Shown here: positions 1-6,464 of the stretch, one piece after another
How the letters are laid out: every line of letters starts with the position of its first letter
Position numbering within the stretch: position 1 is the first letter of the stretch
NCBI GenBank assembly: GCA_964348955.1
Contig: CAYGEN010000031.1
Span: forward strand, 1-7,579
Reading direction: 5' to 3'
Length of the DNA: 7,579 nt
DNA from: 2-01-FULL-51-21 sp964348955
GTDB taxonomy: Bacteria > Patescibacteriota > Minisyncoccia > Phycocordibacterales > 2-01-FULL-51-21
Notes under the pieces: model-generated
Told to the model about the DNA's origin: nothing
The model's input: the letters and a program-made list of their open reading frames with translations, nothing else
Database searches by the model: none
Translations under genes and position numbers: made by a program

Positions 1-41
1 ATCCTCCAGAGGGATGTGTCCTACCATTAGACGATCCGGCA
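1..41 (-). tRNA. tRNA-Gln (anticodon CTG), 5' part, cut by the left edge
   Basis: Read on the minus strand from 41, the sequence folds as the first half of a tRNA: acceptor strand TGCCGGA, T8-C9, D stem GTC/GAC around a loop with the conserved GG, A26, then anticodon stem CATCC pairing with GGAT at the window edge. The 7-base loop CTCTGGA puts CTG at positions 34-36, which reads the glutamine codon CAG. A T at position 1 and TC at 8-9 also occur in E. coli tRNA-Gln, in keeping with this identity. The variable loop, T arm and 3' acceptor strand lie outside the window, so acceptor pairing and a CCA end cannot be checked. Confidence 0.88.
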
Positions 42-46
42 ATGGC

Positions 47-63
47 AACAGTTTGCGACTGTT
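47..63 (-). repeat. Small hairpin just upstream of the tRNA
   Basis: AACAGT and ACTGTT form a perfect 6-bp stem around a 5-base loop, ending six bases before the mature tRNA 5' end. No T-tract follows, so it is not a normal terminator. It would lie in the 5' leader of the tRNA precursor. A role in processing is only a guess, and a stem this short can arise by chance. Confidence 0.3.
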
Positions 64-73
64 AGATTTGTAG

Positions 74-100
74 CTTATAGCTTTTTGAGTCCGACGGCAA
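74..100 (-). promoter_or_regulatory. Possible weak promoter for tRNA-Gln
   Basis: On the minus strand a TTGCCG box (95-100) and a TATAAG box (74-79) are separated by 15 bases, with the tRNA 33 bases further on. The spacer is short and each hexamer has mismatches. The boxes begin right after the ATPase stop codon. No terminator is visible between that stop and the tRNA, so read-through from the ATPase gene is an alternative source of the tRNA transcript. Confidence 0.25.
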
Positions 101-2824
101 CTATGCGGTGACAGGAATAATTCCCGTTTTCCGCGCCCCGCCCCGCGTTTTTGGCGGAGAGGGATTGAAAATTTTTCGCTTGGCGATTTCAATGAGCGCG
201 ATTTCCACTAACCCAACGACCGCGATGATAATCCAGAACGAAAAATCAAGCGGCACCGTTGAAAGCACTCTTTGGAAGAACGGCACATATACCGCAACAA
301 AAAGAAGCGCTATTCCCAAGAGTGCGGCGACATTCAGATATCGGTTTGAAAAAATACTGCGGCGGAAAAGCGGCCGATGGAACGAGCGGACAACGTACGC
401 GAAAAGAAGCGAGTCGAAACCCATAAGAACAAAGGTGGCGGTGCGCGTCAGTTCCAGATTGTCAGTCGCGATGTAGAAAGAAATGAATGTCAGGAATGCG
501 GTAAATCCCGTTATAAGAAAAACCGAAAACATAAACCAGCGTAACTCGCCGTTTAAAATGGGCTCTCGCCTATCACGGGGCTTTCGGTCCATGACACCCG
601 TAGTCTCCTGCTCGGTCGTGAGCGCAAGGTCGGGGAAGCCGTCTTCAACAAGGTTTATCCAAAGAATTTGCGCGGCAAGAAGCGGCAAAGGCAACCCGAC
701 CGCCATAGCCGCGAAGAAAAGAAAGAGCTGGGAAAAATCGTCGGCGACCAGATACACGAACACCTTTCGGATATTTTGGAAAATGACGCGCCCTTGCTCA
801 ATCGCTTTTACTATCGTGCGAAAGTTGTCATCCAAAAGCACAATATCGGCGACTTCTTTCGCAACATCCGTGCCGCTCCCGACGGCGACGCCGACATCGG
901 CCGCTTTGAGCGCGGGAGCGTCATTGATGCCGTCGCCAACCATTGCAACCACCTCGCCATTTTGTTTGAGCGCGTTTACTAACCGCAACTTGTGATGCGG
1001 CGAAACGCGGGCAAAAATAACCGCCGTCTGTACTCTCTCCGCAAGCTCATGGTCGTTCATCAGCTCAATCTCCACACCCTCCACAATGTCTTTCGCCTCT
1101 GCGGCAATACCCACTTCCTCGGCAATGGCGCGCGCGGTGAGTTTGTGGTCGCCGGTAATAATAATAGTGCGAATACCGGCGCGTTTAGTGAGCTCAATGG
1201 ATTCCTTTGCATCTTCGCGAAGCGGGTCTTGAAGCGCGATGAAGCCGACGAGCGTCAGCTTCTCCACAAGCTCTTGAAGGCGGCGCGCCCCGCCGGGAAC
1301 TTTGCGTTCGGCGCAGGCAACCACACGCAGGCCTTTCTCGGTGAGTGATTCAAACTTAGCGATAAGCTGGCGACACTCCTCTGAATCAAGCGCGGTTTTT
1401 CTGCCATCAATATCAAGCATTGTAGCGCGCGAGAGAATGATTTCGGGCGCGCCGATAACCTGCACCAGGCGGTCGCCCGATTTGTCCTCGTGAAGCGAGG
1501 CGGCAAATTTATTCTCCGAGGTAAAACTCAACCGCTCCACGACCGGGTACTGTTTTTCAAGTTCTCCTTTGCGAAGTCCCGCATGAGCGGCGGCCACCAA
1601 AAATGCGCGCTCGGTCGCGCGCCCACGCACAACCCACTCATGCAATTCCGCATCCGGATTTTCAATAAACGCGTCGTTCGTAAGCGCGGCAATCTTAAGC
1701 ACGGTAACGTGCGACTCCGCGCCGCTTACGTCGGCGCCCTTCGGCAAAGGACGCTTTCCATCACTTAGAAGCTCGCGCGAACCGGTCAGTATTCGGCTCA
1801 CCTGCATGATACCCTTCGTGAGCGTACCTGTTTTATCGGTGCATATAACGGTTACTCCCCCGAGCGTTTCGTTGGCAATCAATTTACGCACAAGCCCCTT
1901 CTCGGCAAGTATCCGACGCATTCCAAGAACAAGAATGACCGTAACCGCGGGCAATACTCCCACGGGAATGGCGGAGACGGAGAGCGCGAGAGCGGCGACC
2001 AACGTATCGGAAAATTCGCGTCCGGTCACATAGCCGATTGCAATAACTATAAGTGCGACGACGAGTACGAACGCGGCGACCATGCGAGACATTGAGAGAA
2101 TTTTGTGCTGTAGCGGTGTCCGCTCTTCCCGTGTTTCGCTAAGGAGAGATACGATTTTGCCAAACTCGGAAGATATGCCGGTTGCAACGACAACGCCCAC
2201 GCCGTGCCCGTCTTCAACAAGTGTGCCCATAAACGCCATGGAAGTTTGGTCGCCAATAGGCGCGCTTTCTTGAACCGGCTCAACCTCTTTTTCTGCCGCG
2301 CGCCACTCCCCCGTCAAACTTGACTCGTTAATTTTCAAATCACTTACTTCAACGAGCCGCATATCGGCTGGCACTTTGTCACCTTGCTTCAGCATCACCC
2401 TGTCGCCCGGTACAAGTTCAAGCGTGGGTATCTCCCGCAGGCGTCCTTCGCGAATCACCTTCGCCGTCATACCGACCTCTTTCTTAAGAAAACGCAAAGA
2501 GCGGTTAACCTTGTCTTCCTGATAAAAGGCGACGCTCGTATTGATGAGAAGTACCACGCCGATAAAAATGGCGTCACTTATATGGTTCAACTTAAGCGAG
2601 ATACCGGCCGCAATGAGAAGAATCAAAATGAGCGGGCTGTTGAACTGCGCCAAAAGAAGGCGCGCGCGGGAATAAGGCTTTTCCTCCGGTAGGCGATTCT
2701 GTCCGAAGCGCGCGAGTCGCACCGTCGCTTCGGCATTGGTAATCCCTTCGGCGTTGCTCTTGAGCTCCGTTAAAACCTGCGCGTAAAGACGCGCGTGCCA
2801 ATTTTTTTTGTACTCAAATTCCAT
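101..2824 (-). CDS. P-type cation-translocating ATPase, P2-like with unusual ion-site residues
   Basis: A 907-residue membrane pump that would use ATP to move a cation across the cytoplasmic membrane. In order: N-terminal cation-ATPase domain (about 8-55), membrane helices near 62-78 and 84-102, actuator domain with TGE at 171-173, helices near 248-268 and 275-303, phosphorylation motif DKTGTLT with D330, nucleotide-binding domain, TGDH at 557-560, hinge GDGINDAP at 630-637, then six C-terminal helices (about 686-882). This is the P2 layout of Ca2+ and Na+/K+ pumps. However, the M4 PEGLP-type motif reads PVGVLP (287-292), the usual KGAPE lysine is Ile457, and M6 has NLVED. The substrate therefore cannot be assigned. 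I start at the ATG at 2824 because the family-like sequence begins there and an upstream start would run deep into pyrG. No ribosome binding site is evident; an ATG at 2851 is an alternative. The last ~20 residues look like a non-family extension. Confidence 0.93.
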   Translation of the reverse strand: MEFEYKKNWHARLYAQVLTELKSNAEGITNAEATVRLARFGQNRLPEEKPYSRARLLLAQFNSPLILILLIAAGISLKLNHISDAIFIGVVLLINTSVAFYQEDKVNRSLRFLKKEVGMTAKVIREGRLREIPTLELVPGDRVMLKQGDKVPADMRLVEVSDLKINESSLTGEWRAAEKEVEPVQESAPIGDQTSMAFMGTLVEDGHGVGVVVATGISSEFGKIVSLLSETREERTPLQHKILSMSRMVAAFVLVVALIVIAIGYVTGREFSDTLVAALALSVSAIPVGVLPAVTVILVLGMRRILAEKGLVRKLIANETLGGVTVICTDKTGTLTKGIMQVSRILTGSRELLSDGKRPLPKGADVSGAESHVTVLKIAALTNDAFIENPDAELHEWVVRGRATERAFLVAAAHAGLRKGELEKQYPVVERLSFTSENKFAASLHEDKSGDRLVQVIGAPEIILSRATMLDIDGRKTALDSEECRQLIAKFESLTEKGLRVVACAERKVPGGARRLQELVEKLTLVGFIALQDPLREDAKESIELTKRAGIRTIIITGDHKLTARAIAEEVGIAAEAKDIVEGVEIELMNDHELAERVQTAVIFARVSPHHKLRLVNALKQNGEVVAMVGDGINDAPALKAADVGVAVGSGTDVAKEVADIVLLDDNFRTIVKAIEQGRVIFQNIRKVFVYLVADDFSQLFLFFAAMAVGLPLPLLAAQILWINLVEDGFPDLALTTEQETTGVMDRKPRDRREPILNGELRWFMFSVFLITGFTAFLTFISFYIATDNLELTRTATFVLMGFDSLLFAYVVRSFHRPLFRRSIFSNRYLNVAALLGIALLFVAVYVPFFQRVLSTVPLDFSFWIIIAVVGLVEIALIEIAKRKIFNPSPPKTRGGARKTGIIPVTA

Positions 2825-2857
2825 ATAAAAATGGGTACGCCCTGCGGGCATAGCCCA
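2825..2857 (-). terminator. Rho-independent terminator-like hairpin between pyrG and the ATPase gene
   Basis: In the minus-strand transcript TGGG and CCCA (2854-2857 with 2832-2835) form the stem base. TAT can pair with GTA, including one wobble, around a single bulged C. GCCC pairs with GGGC around a GCA loop (2839-2849). Together this is about 11 bp, followed at once by TTTTTAT. It begins 19 bases after the pyrG stop and its T-tract runs right up to the ATPase ATG at 2824. That is the right place to end the ftsX-pyrG transcript. It could also act as an attenuator, since an alternative ATG (2851) lies in its 5' arm behind an AAGGTGG purine stretch. Confidence 0.6.
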
Positions 2858-2876
2858 CCTTGCGCGGGACCGAGGA

Positions 2877-4613
2877 CTACACCGTGCGCTTTTTTGCCTG
2901 CCGGTTCGTTTTCCTACCCGCCGTACCCGCAGGCTTGCCCGCACGAAGCCCCGTGCGGGAAGCCACCTTAATAAAAGCGGTGAAGAGCGGGTGAGGACGC
3001 AGTGGCCTTGCCTGAAATTCGGGATGAAATTGCGTCCCGACAAAAAACGGGTGCTTTGATTTCGGCAGTTCGGCAATTTCCATAAGCACGCGGTCGGGCG
3101 AGACGCCGGAAAACACCAAACCCGCTTTCTTGAGCTTTTCCACGTAGAGAGGGTTCACCTCATAGCGATGACGGTGGCGCTCCTCTACAATTTCTTTGCC
3201 GTATGCGCTCCTTGCGATAGTCCCCTTCTCAAGATACGCGGGGTAAACACCGAGGCGCATGGTGCCGCCGTAGCGCTCAGCCTCAAGAAGTTTTTTTTGC
3301 TCAATCATAACGGAGATGACCGGGTCTGGGGTCTCCGGCTCAATCTCGGTTGTGTGCGCGTGTGCGATACCCGCAACATTGCGCGCGTATTCCACGACCG
3401 CGAGCTGCATACCGTAACAGAGTCCGAGGTATGGAATCTTGTGCTCACGCGCAAAACGAATGACTTTGAGTTTCCCGTCCACACCCGCCTCACCGAAGCC
3501 GCCCGGCACGATAATGCCGTCGTATTTTTTGAGTTCTGCAAGTTTCTTTTTGACTTCGCCTTCGGAGACAGCCGCATTTTCACTGGAAAAATCTTTTGAA
3601 TTGAGCCAGACGATTGAGGGCTTCACGCCGAGCTTGGCGCCGGAAAATTTTATCGCTTCAATAACTGAAATATAAGCATCGGAGAGCACAAAATCACCCG
3701 TATCAAAGTACTTTCCTACAATGGCGATGTTCACCTTGCGCTCTGTTCCCTTCAGTTTGTGAACAAATGCACTCCATGCCCGCAAATCGCCCTTGTGCCG
3801 ACCGCGGATTTTAAGCTCGGAGAGGATAATGTCGCCGAGATTGTCTTTTTCAAAATTGAGCGGCACCTCGTAGATACTCTCAATATCGGGCGCGGAAATG
3901 ACATGCTCGGGGCGCATGTTGCACCACACGGCGATTTTTTCCTTGCGGCGGCGGTCAAGCGGCAATTCACTGCGCGCAATAATCATGTCCGGCTGGATAC
4001 CGTAGCTGTTCAACTGTCGCACGGCATTTTGTGTCGGCTTTGTCTTCATCTCCCCCACCTTGTAGGGAATGGGGAGGTAGGAAACCATGATCGTGAGCAC
4101 ATCATCAGCGTGCTTCATGCGCATGACGCGCGCCGCTTCTATAAAAAGCGCGTTTTGGAAGTCGCCGATAGTGCCCCCGATTTCTATGAGTGATATTTCG
4201 GAGCCATTCAAATCCGCAGCGCGCTCAATTCGCCGAATAATTTCGTCTCTGATATGCGGCACCGCCTCTACGCACTTTCCCTTGTAGGCCAAGTTGCGCT
4301 CCCGTTCAATAACATGCTGGTAGACCATGCCACTCGTGATGTAATCTTCGTCTTTGAGGTCCAGGTCCAAAAACCGCTCATAGTTGCCCATATCCTGATC
4401 CGTTTCAAGACCGGAGCGGAGCACAAACACTTCGCCATGTTCCGTCGGATTCATGGTGCCGGCGTCTACATTCAGGTACGGGTCAATTTTGATTGGATTT
4501 ACAACAAAACCCTTCGCTTGAAGGATTTTGCCGATGGAAGAGGTGGCGATCCCTTTCCCAACTCCCGACATAACGCCGCCTATGACAAAAATGTATTTAT
4601 GGCCCTTCCGCAT
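2877..4613 (-). CDS. pyrG: CTP synthase (glutamine-hydrolysing)
   Basis: Converts UTP, ATP and glutamine to CTP in the cytoplasm, the last step of de novo pyrimidine nucleotide synthesis. The 578 residues comprise the amidoligase domain (1 to about 275) and a class I glutamine amidotransferase domain (about 293-550). Visible motifs: P-loop GGVMSGVGKG at 12-21, metal and nucleotide residues around ETDQD (70-74) and E144, UTP-binding KTKPTQ at 190-195, oxyanion-loop GGFG at 371-374, nucleophile Cys399 in GLCYGMQ, and His530 with Glu532 in FHPEF. The start lies 4 bases after the ftsX stop with no Shine-Dalgarno, suggesting translational coupling. The protein is longer than the usual 530-550 residues because of a basic tail (551-578), part of which is encoded by a strong inverted repeat. 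Residue 153 is Gln where E. coli has Glu149 in the CTP-feedback site. Confidence 0.97.
   Translation of the reverse strand: MRKGHKYIFVIGGVMSGVGKGIATSSIGKILQAKGFVVNPIKIDPYLNVDAGTMNPTEHGEVFVLRSGLETDQDMGNYERFLDLDLKDEDYITSGMVYQHVIERERNLAYKGKCVEAVPHIRDEIIRRIERAADLNGSEISLIEIGGTIGDFQNALFIEAARVMRMKHADDVLTIMVSYLPIPYKVGEMKTKPTQNAVRQLNSYGIQPDMIIARSELPLDRRRKEKIAVWCNMRPEHVISAPDIESIYEVPLNFEKDNLGDIILSELKIRGRHKGDLRAWSAFVHKLKGTERKVNIAIVGKYFDTGDFVLSDAYISVIEAIKFSGAKLGVKPSIVWLNSKDFSSENAAVSEGEVKKKLAELKKYDGIIVPGGFGEAGVDGKLKVIRFAREHKIPYLGLCYGMQLAVVEYARNVAGIAHAHTTEIEPETPDPVISVMIEQKKLLEAERYGGTMRLGVYPAYLEKGTIARSAYGKEIVEERHRHRYEVNPLYVEKLKKAGLVFSGVSPDRVLMEIAELPKSKHPFFVGTQFHPEFQARPLRPHPLFTAFIKVASRTGLRAGKPAGTAGRKTNRQAKKRTV
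2932..2964. repeat. Strong inverted repeat inside the 3' end of pyrG
   Basis: CCCGCACG (2938-2945) and CGTGCGGG (2952-2959) are perfect 8-bp arms around a 6-base loop. The stem extends with GGCTT (2932-2936) and AAGCC (2960-2964) after one bulged base, giving 13 bp. It lies in frame in pyrG, in the non-conserved C-terminal tail beyond the last family motif (HPLF). This resembles a palindromic element tolerated inside a coding end. No T-tract follows, so it is not a standard terminator. Confidence 0.6.
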
Positions 4614-4617
4614 GACG

Positions 4618-5544
4618 TTAAACTTTTAGGTATCGCCTCACGGCAAAAAAACTCGCCAGCGTGCCGAGCGCAACGCCGGAGAGAAGAATGAGGAGCGTCA
4701 GTTGGAAAAAGTTTGCAAGATAGTAGGTAAATAAATTGATGCCGCTGAAGAATTTTTCCGTGACGGGGCCAAGCCACATGGTCATGGGGAAAAACAGCAC
4801 GAGCGTTACAAGCGCGGCGATAACGCCGTACATAACGCCCGTGAAGATGAACGGTCCTCTAATGTAAGCGTTGGATGCGCCGACGAGCTTCATGACGGAT
4901 ATTTCATCACGCGAAACATAAATGGCGAGACGTATGGTCGTGAACATGATAAGAAACGACGCGGCCACGAGAATGGCGACGACGGCAATGCCAAATTTTT
5001 TCGCGGAGGAAATGATGGTGGACAGATTATCAATTGCTTCCTTGTTGCGCACGTAATTCACGCGGTCAATAATGGAAGACACGCTTTTCGCAAGCGCCGT
5101 GTCACTCGTGAGCTCATTCGCAATTCCCTCATATTTTGACGGGTCCTTCGCTTTAATGCTCAAACTTGCCTCAAGAGGATTCATGCCGAGTTCGTCAAGT
5201 GCTTGAAGAGTGAGCTGGTCGTTCTCGTGACGCGCCCGGAAATCCGCAAGCGCCTGGTCTCGCGAAAGGTACTCCACCGATTGGATGTCAGGATTCTCCT
5301 CAAGCGTTTTCTTAAATGCAAGCACCTCGTGCTCCTCAGCAATCGGCATGAAGTATACCGTTACATCCACTTTATCTTTGATAAAGGCAAGTGTGGTATT
5401 AAATACGACACCGAGAAAAAAGAGCGCGCCGATCACAAAGAGCGTTATGGTCATCATAAGAAGCGAAGCAAGCGACACAAACCAATTACGCCAAAAACTT
5501 ATAAAACCCGATTTGATGATACGCCGAATGTTAATCCAAAGCAT
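4618..5544 (-). CDS. ftsX: Cell division protein FtsX (membrane subunit of FtsEX)
   Basis: A 308-residue membrane protein with the FtsX plan: a cytoplasmic N-terminus, a first membrane helix (about 22-48), an extracytoplasmic domain (about 55-180) and three more helices (about 183-208, 232-258 and 278-303). The loop between helices 2 and 3 carries RDEISVMKLVGAS (212-224), the conserved region expected to contact the FtsE ATPase. FtsEX responds to ATP hydrolysis by activating peptidoglycan hydrolases at the division site through the extracytoplasmic domain. The partner ftsE lies 90 bases upstream and pyrG follows after 4 bases. No EnvC- or M23-type hydrolase partner is in the window. The start at 5544 places the first residues in the usual FtsX N-terminal context and sits 14 bases after a TATAAT box. 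No Shine-Dalgarno is visible. Confidence 0.95.
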   Translation of the reverse strand: MLWINIRRIIKSGFISFWRNWFVSLASLLMMTITLFVIGALFFLGVVFNTTLAFIKDKVDVTVYFMPIAEEHEVLAFKKTLEENPDIQSVEYLSRDQALADFRARHENDQLTLQALDELGMNPLEASLSIKAKDPSKYEGIANELTSDTALAKSVSSIIDRVNYVRNKEAIDNLSTIISSAKKFGIAVVAILVAASFLIMFTTIRLAIYVSRDEISVMKLVGASNAYIRGPFIFTGVMYGVIAALVTLVLFFPMTMWLGPVTEKFFSGINLFTYYLANFFQLTLLILLSGVALGTLASFFAVRRYLKV

Positions 5545-5558
5545 GATGGGTTCTTTTG

Positions 5559-5587
5559 ATTATACTCGCTTTATCCGACAATCTAAA
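5559..5587 (-). promoter_or_regulatory. Sigma70-type promoter for ftsX-pyrG with a very short leader
   Basis: On the minus strand the -35-like TTTAGA (5582-5587, 4 of 6 consensus bases) and a perfect TATAAT (5559-5564) are 17 bases apart. The ftsX ATG begins 14 bases after TATAAT, so transcription would start only about 7 bases before the start codon. With no Shine-Dalgarno, this suggests nearly leaderless initiation and lets ftsX-pyrG be expressed apart from ftsE. Confidence 0.5.
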
Positions 5588-5634
5588 GACGGCCGCGCGC
5601 CCATTTTTGGTCGAGCGGTGGATAACCGATACTA

Positions 5635-6315
5635 TTATAAGATGTACTTCCCCGCTTTGTCGTCGCGGATGATTTTGCCTCGCTCAAGGACCAGCACGCG
5701 CTTCTTGAGCGCGTCAATAACGCCCTTATTGTGAGTCGTCAAGAGCACCGTGGTTCCTAAATCATTGATTTTCTTTAAAATCTGAACTATTTCGAAGGTA
5801 TTTACCGGGTCAAGATTCCCCGTCGGCTCGTCCGCAATGACAATGTCGGGCTGATTCACGATGGCGCGCGCAATCGCAACCCTCTGCTTTTCGCCACCCG
5901 AGAGCTCATGGGGGAAATTCCACATTTTGTCTCCAAGGTCAACCAAATCAAGCGCGTAGGGAACATCGGAAGCAATCTCCTCCTCACTGCGTCCTGCCGC
6001 CTCCATCGCAAAAGCAATATTTTCATAGGCGGTCTTTTGCGGCAGAAGGCGGAAGTCCTGGAACACCGTGCCGATACGACGGCGCAAGCTGTTTAGTGCG
6101 TGTTTCCGCAGTTCGTGCACATTTGAAGATTCAAAAAAGACCGCACCCGAGGACGGAAATTCTTCCGCAAGCAGGAGTTTGATGAGCGTCGTCTTCCCGG
6201 AGCCGGACTGTCCAACAATGGAAATGAATTCTCCGGGCTCCACGGAAAAAGTAATATCCTGAAGTACGGTGGAATTATCGCTATAGATTTTGCAAACTTT
6301 TTCGTAGTAAATCAT
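5635..6315 (-). CDS. ftsE: Cell division ATP-binding protein FtsE
   Basis: A 226-residue ABC-type ATPase, the normal size for FtsE. All nucleotide-binding motifs are present: Walker A GQSGSGKT at 35-42, Q-loop Gln86 in VFQDFRLL, signature LSGGEKQ at 138-144, Walker B IVIADEP at 158-164 with catalytic Glu163, D-loop GNLD at 166-169 and switch His195. The VFQDFRLL segment and the ADEPTGNLD box are typical of FtsE and its LolD/MacB relatives; the adjacent ftsX settles the identity. It works on the cytoplasmic face as a dimer bound to FtsX and powers control of cell-wall hydrolysis during division. The ATG at 6315 gives the standard short FtsE N-terminus (MIYYEKVCKIY). It lacks a Shine-Dalgarno and follows a leader with tandem repeats. 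Confidence 0.96.
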   Translation of the reverse strand: MIYYEKVCKIYSDNSTVLQDITFSVEPGEFISIVGQSGSGKTTLIKLLLAEEFPSSGAVFFESSNVHELRKHALNSLRRRIGTVFQDFRLLPQKTAYENIAFAMEAAGRSEEEIASDVPYALDLVDLGDKMWNFPHELSGGEKQRVAIARAIVNQPDIVIADEPTGNLDPVNTFEIVQILKKINDLGTTVLLTTHNKGVIDALKKRVLVLERGKIIRDDKAGKYIL

Positions 6316-6332
6316 TGGATACGAAGTAAGAA

Positions 6333-6358
6333 GTGCGTAGTGCGTAGTGCGTAGTGCG
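6333..6358. repeat. Tandem 7-base repeat in the ftsE leader
   Basis: GTGCGTA occurs three times head to tail (6333-6339, 6340-6346, 6347-6353), followed by a partial copy GTGCG (6354-6358). It begins 18 bases before the ftsE start codon and downstream of the predicted promoter, so it should be transcribed into the 5' UTR. Copy number could vary by slippage. Function unknown. Confidence 0.85.
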
Positions 6359-6364
6359 AGTTAA

Positions 6365-6432
6365 GAATTACGAATCAGACAAGAAAATAATAGCATTAGG
6401 AAAGACTTTTTCAAAATCGTACTTCGTAATTC
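6365..6432. repeat. Inverted repeat flanking the ftsE promoter
   Basis: GAATTACGAA (6365-6374) and TTCGTAATTC (6423-6432) are perfect 10-bp inverted arms, extendable by TAA/TTA past one extra base. A related TACGAAGT (6320-6327) pairs with ACTTCGTA (6421-6428). The arms bracket the -35 and -10 boxes. They could be two halves of a protein-binding site, but this TACGAA-rich text also looks like dispersed intergenic repeat. Confidence 0.55.
6387..6414 (-). promoter_or_regulatory. Sigma70-type promoter for ftsE
   Basis: On the minus strand TTGAAA (6409-6414, 5 of 6 consensus bases) and TATTAT (6387-6392, 5 of 6) are 16 bases apart, with an extended -10 TGC directly before TATTAT. Transcription would start near 6380, giving a leader of about 65 bases that contains the 7-base tandem repeats. 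This is the best-matched promoter in the window. Confidence 0.6.
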
Positions 6433-6445
6433 CTTATTCCTACTT

Positions 6446-6464
6446 CCCCGTTCCCTCCCTTCCC
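6446..6464 (-). other. G-quadruplex-type motif directly after the prfB stop
   Basis: The minus strand has four G runs (3, 3, 3 and 4 bases) separated by 2, 1 and 3 bases, which fits the standard G3+N1-7 quadruplex pattern. It starts at the first base after the prfB TAA, so it would lie in the prfB mRNA 3' UTR. I see no ordinary hairpin terminator for prfB, so a role at the transcript end is possible but only inferred. Confidence 0.6.

Noticed and set aside
2825..3076. N-terminal extension of the ATPase to an ATG at 3076 (991 residues)
   Set aside because: It overlaps the conserved 3' part of pyrG by 200 bases and its sequence is Arg/Ser/Pro-rich, unlike any ATPase N-terminus. Family-like sequence begins at the ATG at 2824.
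5591..5610. GC-rich sequence followed by TTTTT on the plus strand, terminator-like
   Set aside because: No plus-strand gene ends here, and on the minus strand the T-tract becomes an A-tract on the wrong side of the stem.
5634..5639. Second TATAAT overlapping the ftsE stop codon
   Set aside because: Its only -35 candidate is ACGACA at 18 bases, and a better-placed promoter for ftsX lies downstream. AT-rich stop regions often give this match.
6333..6358. CRISPR-like array
   Set aside because: The 7-base units are contiguous with no spacers, so this is a simple tandem repeat.
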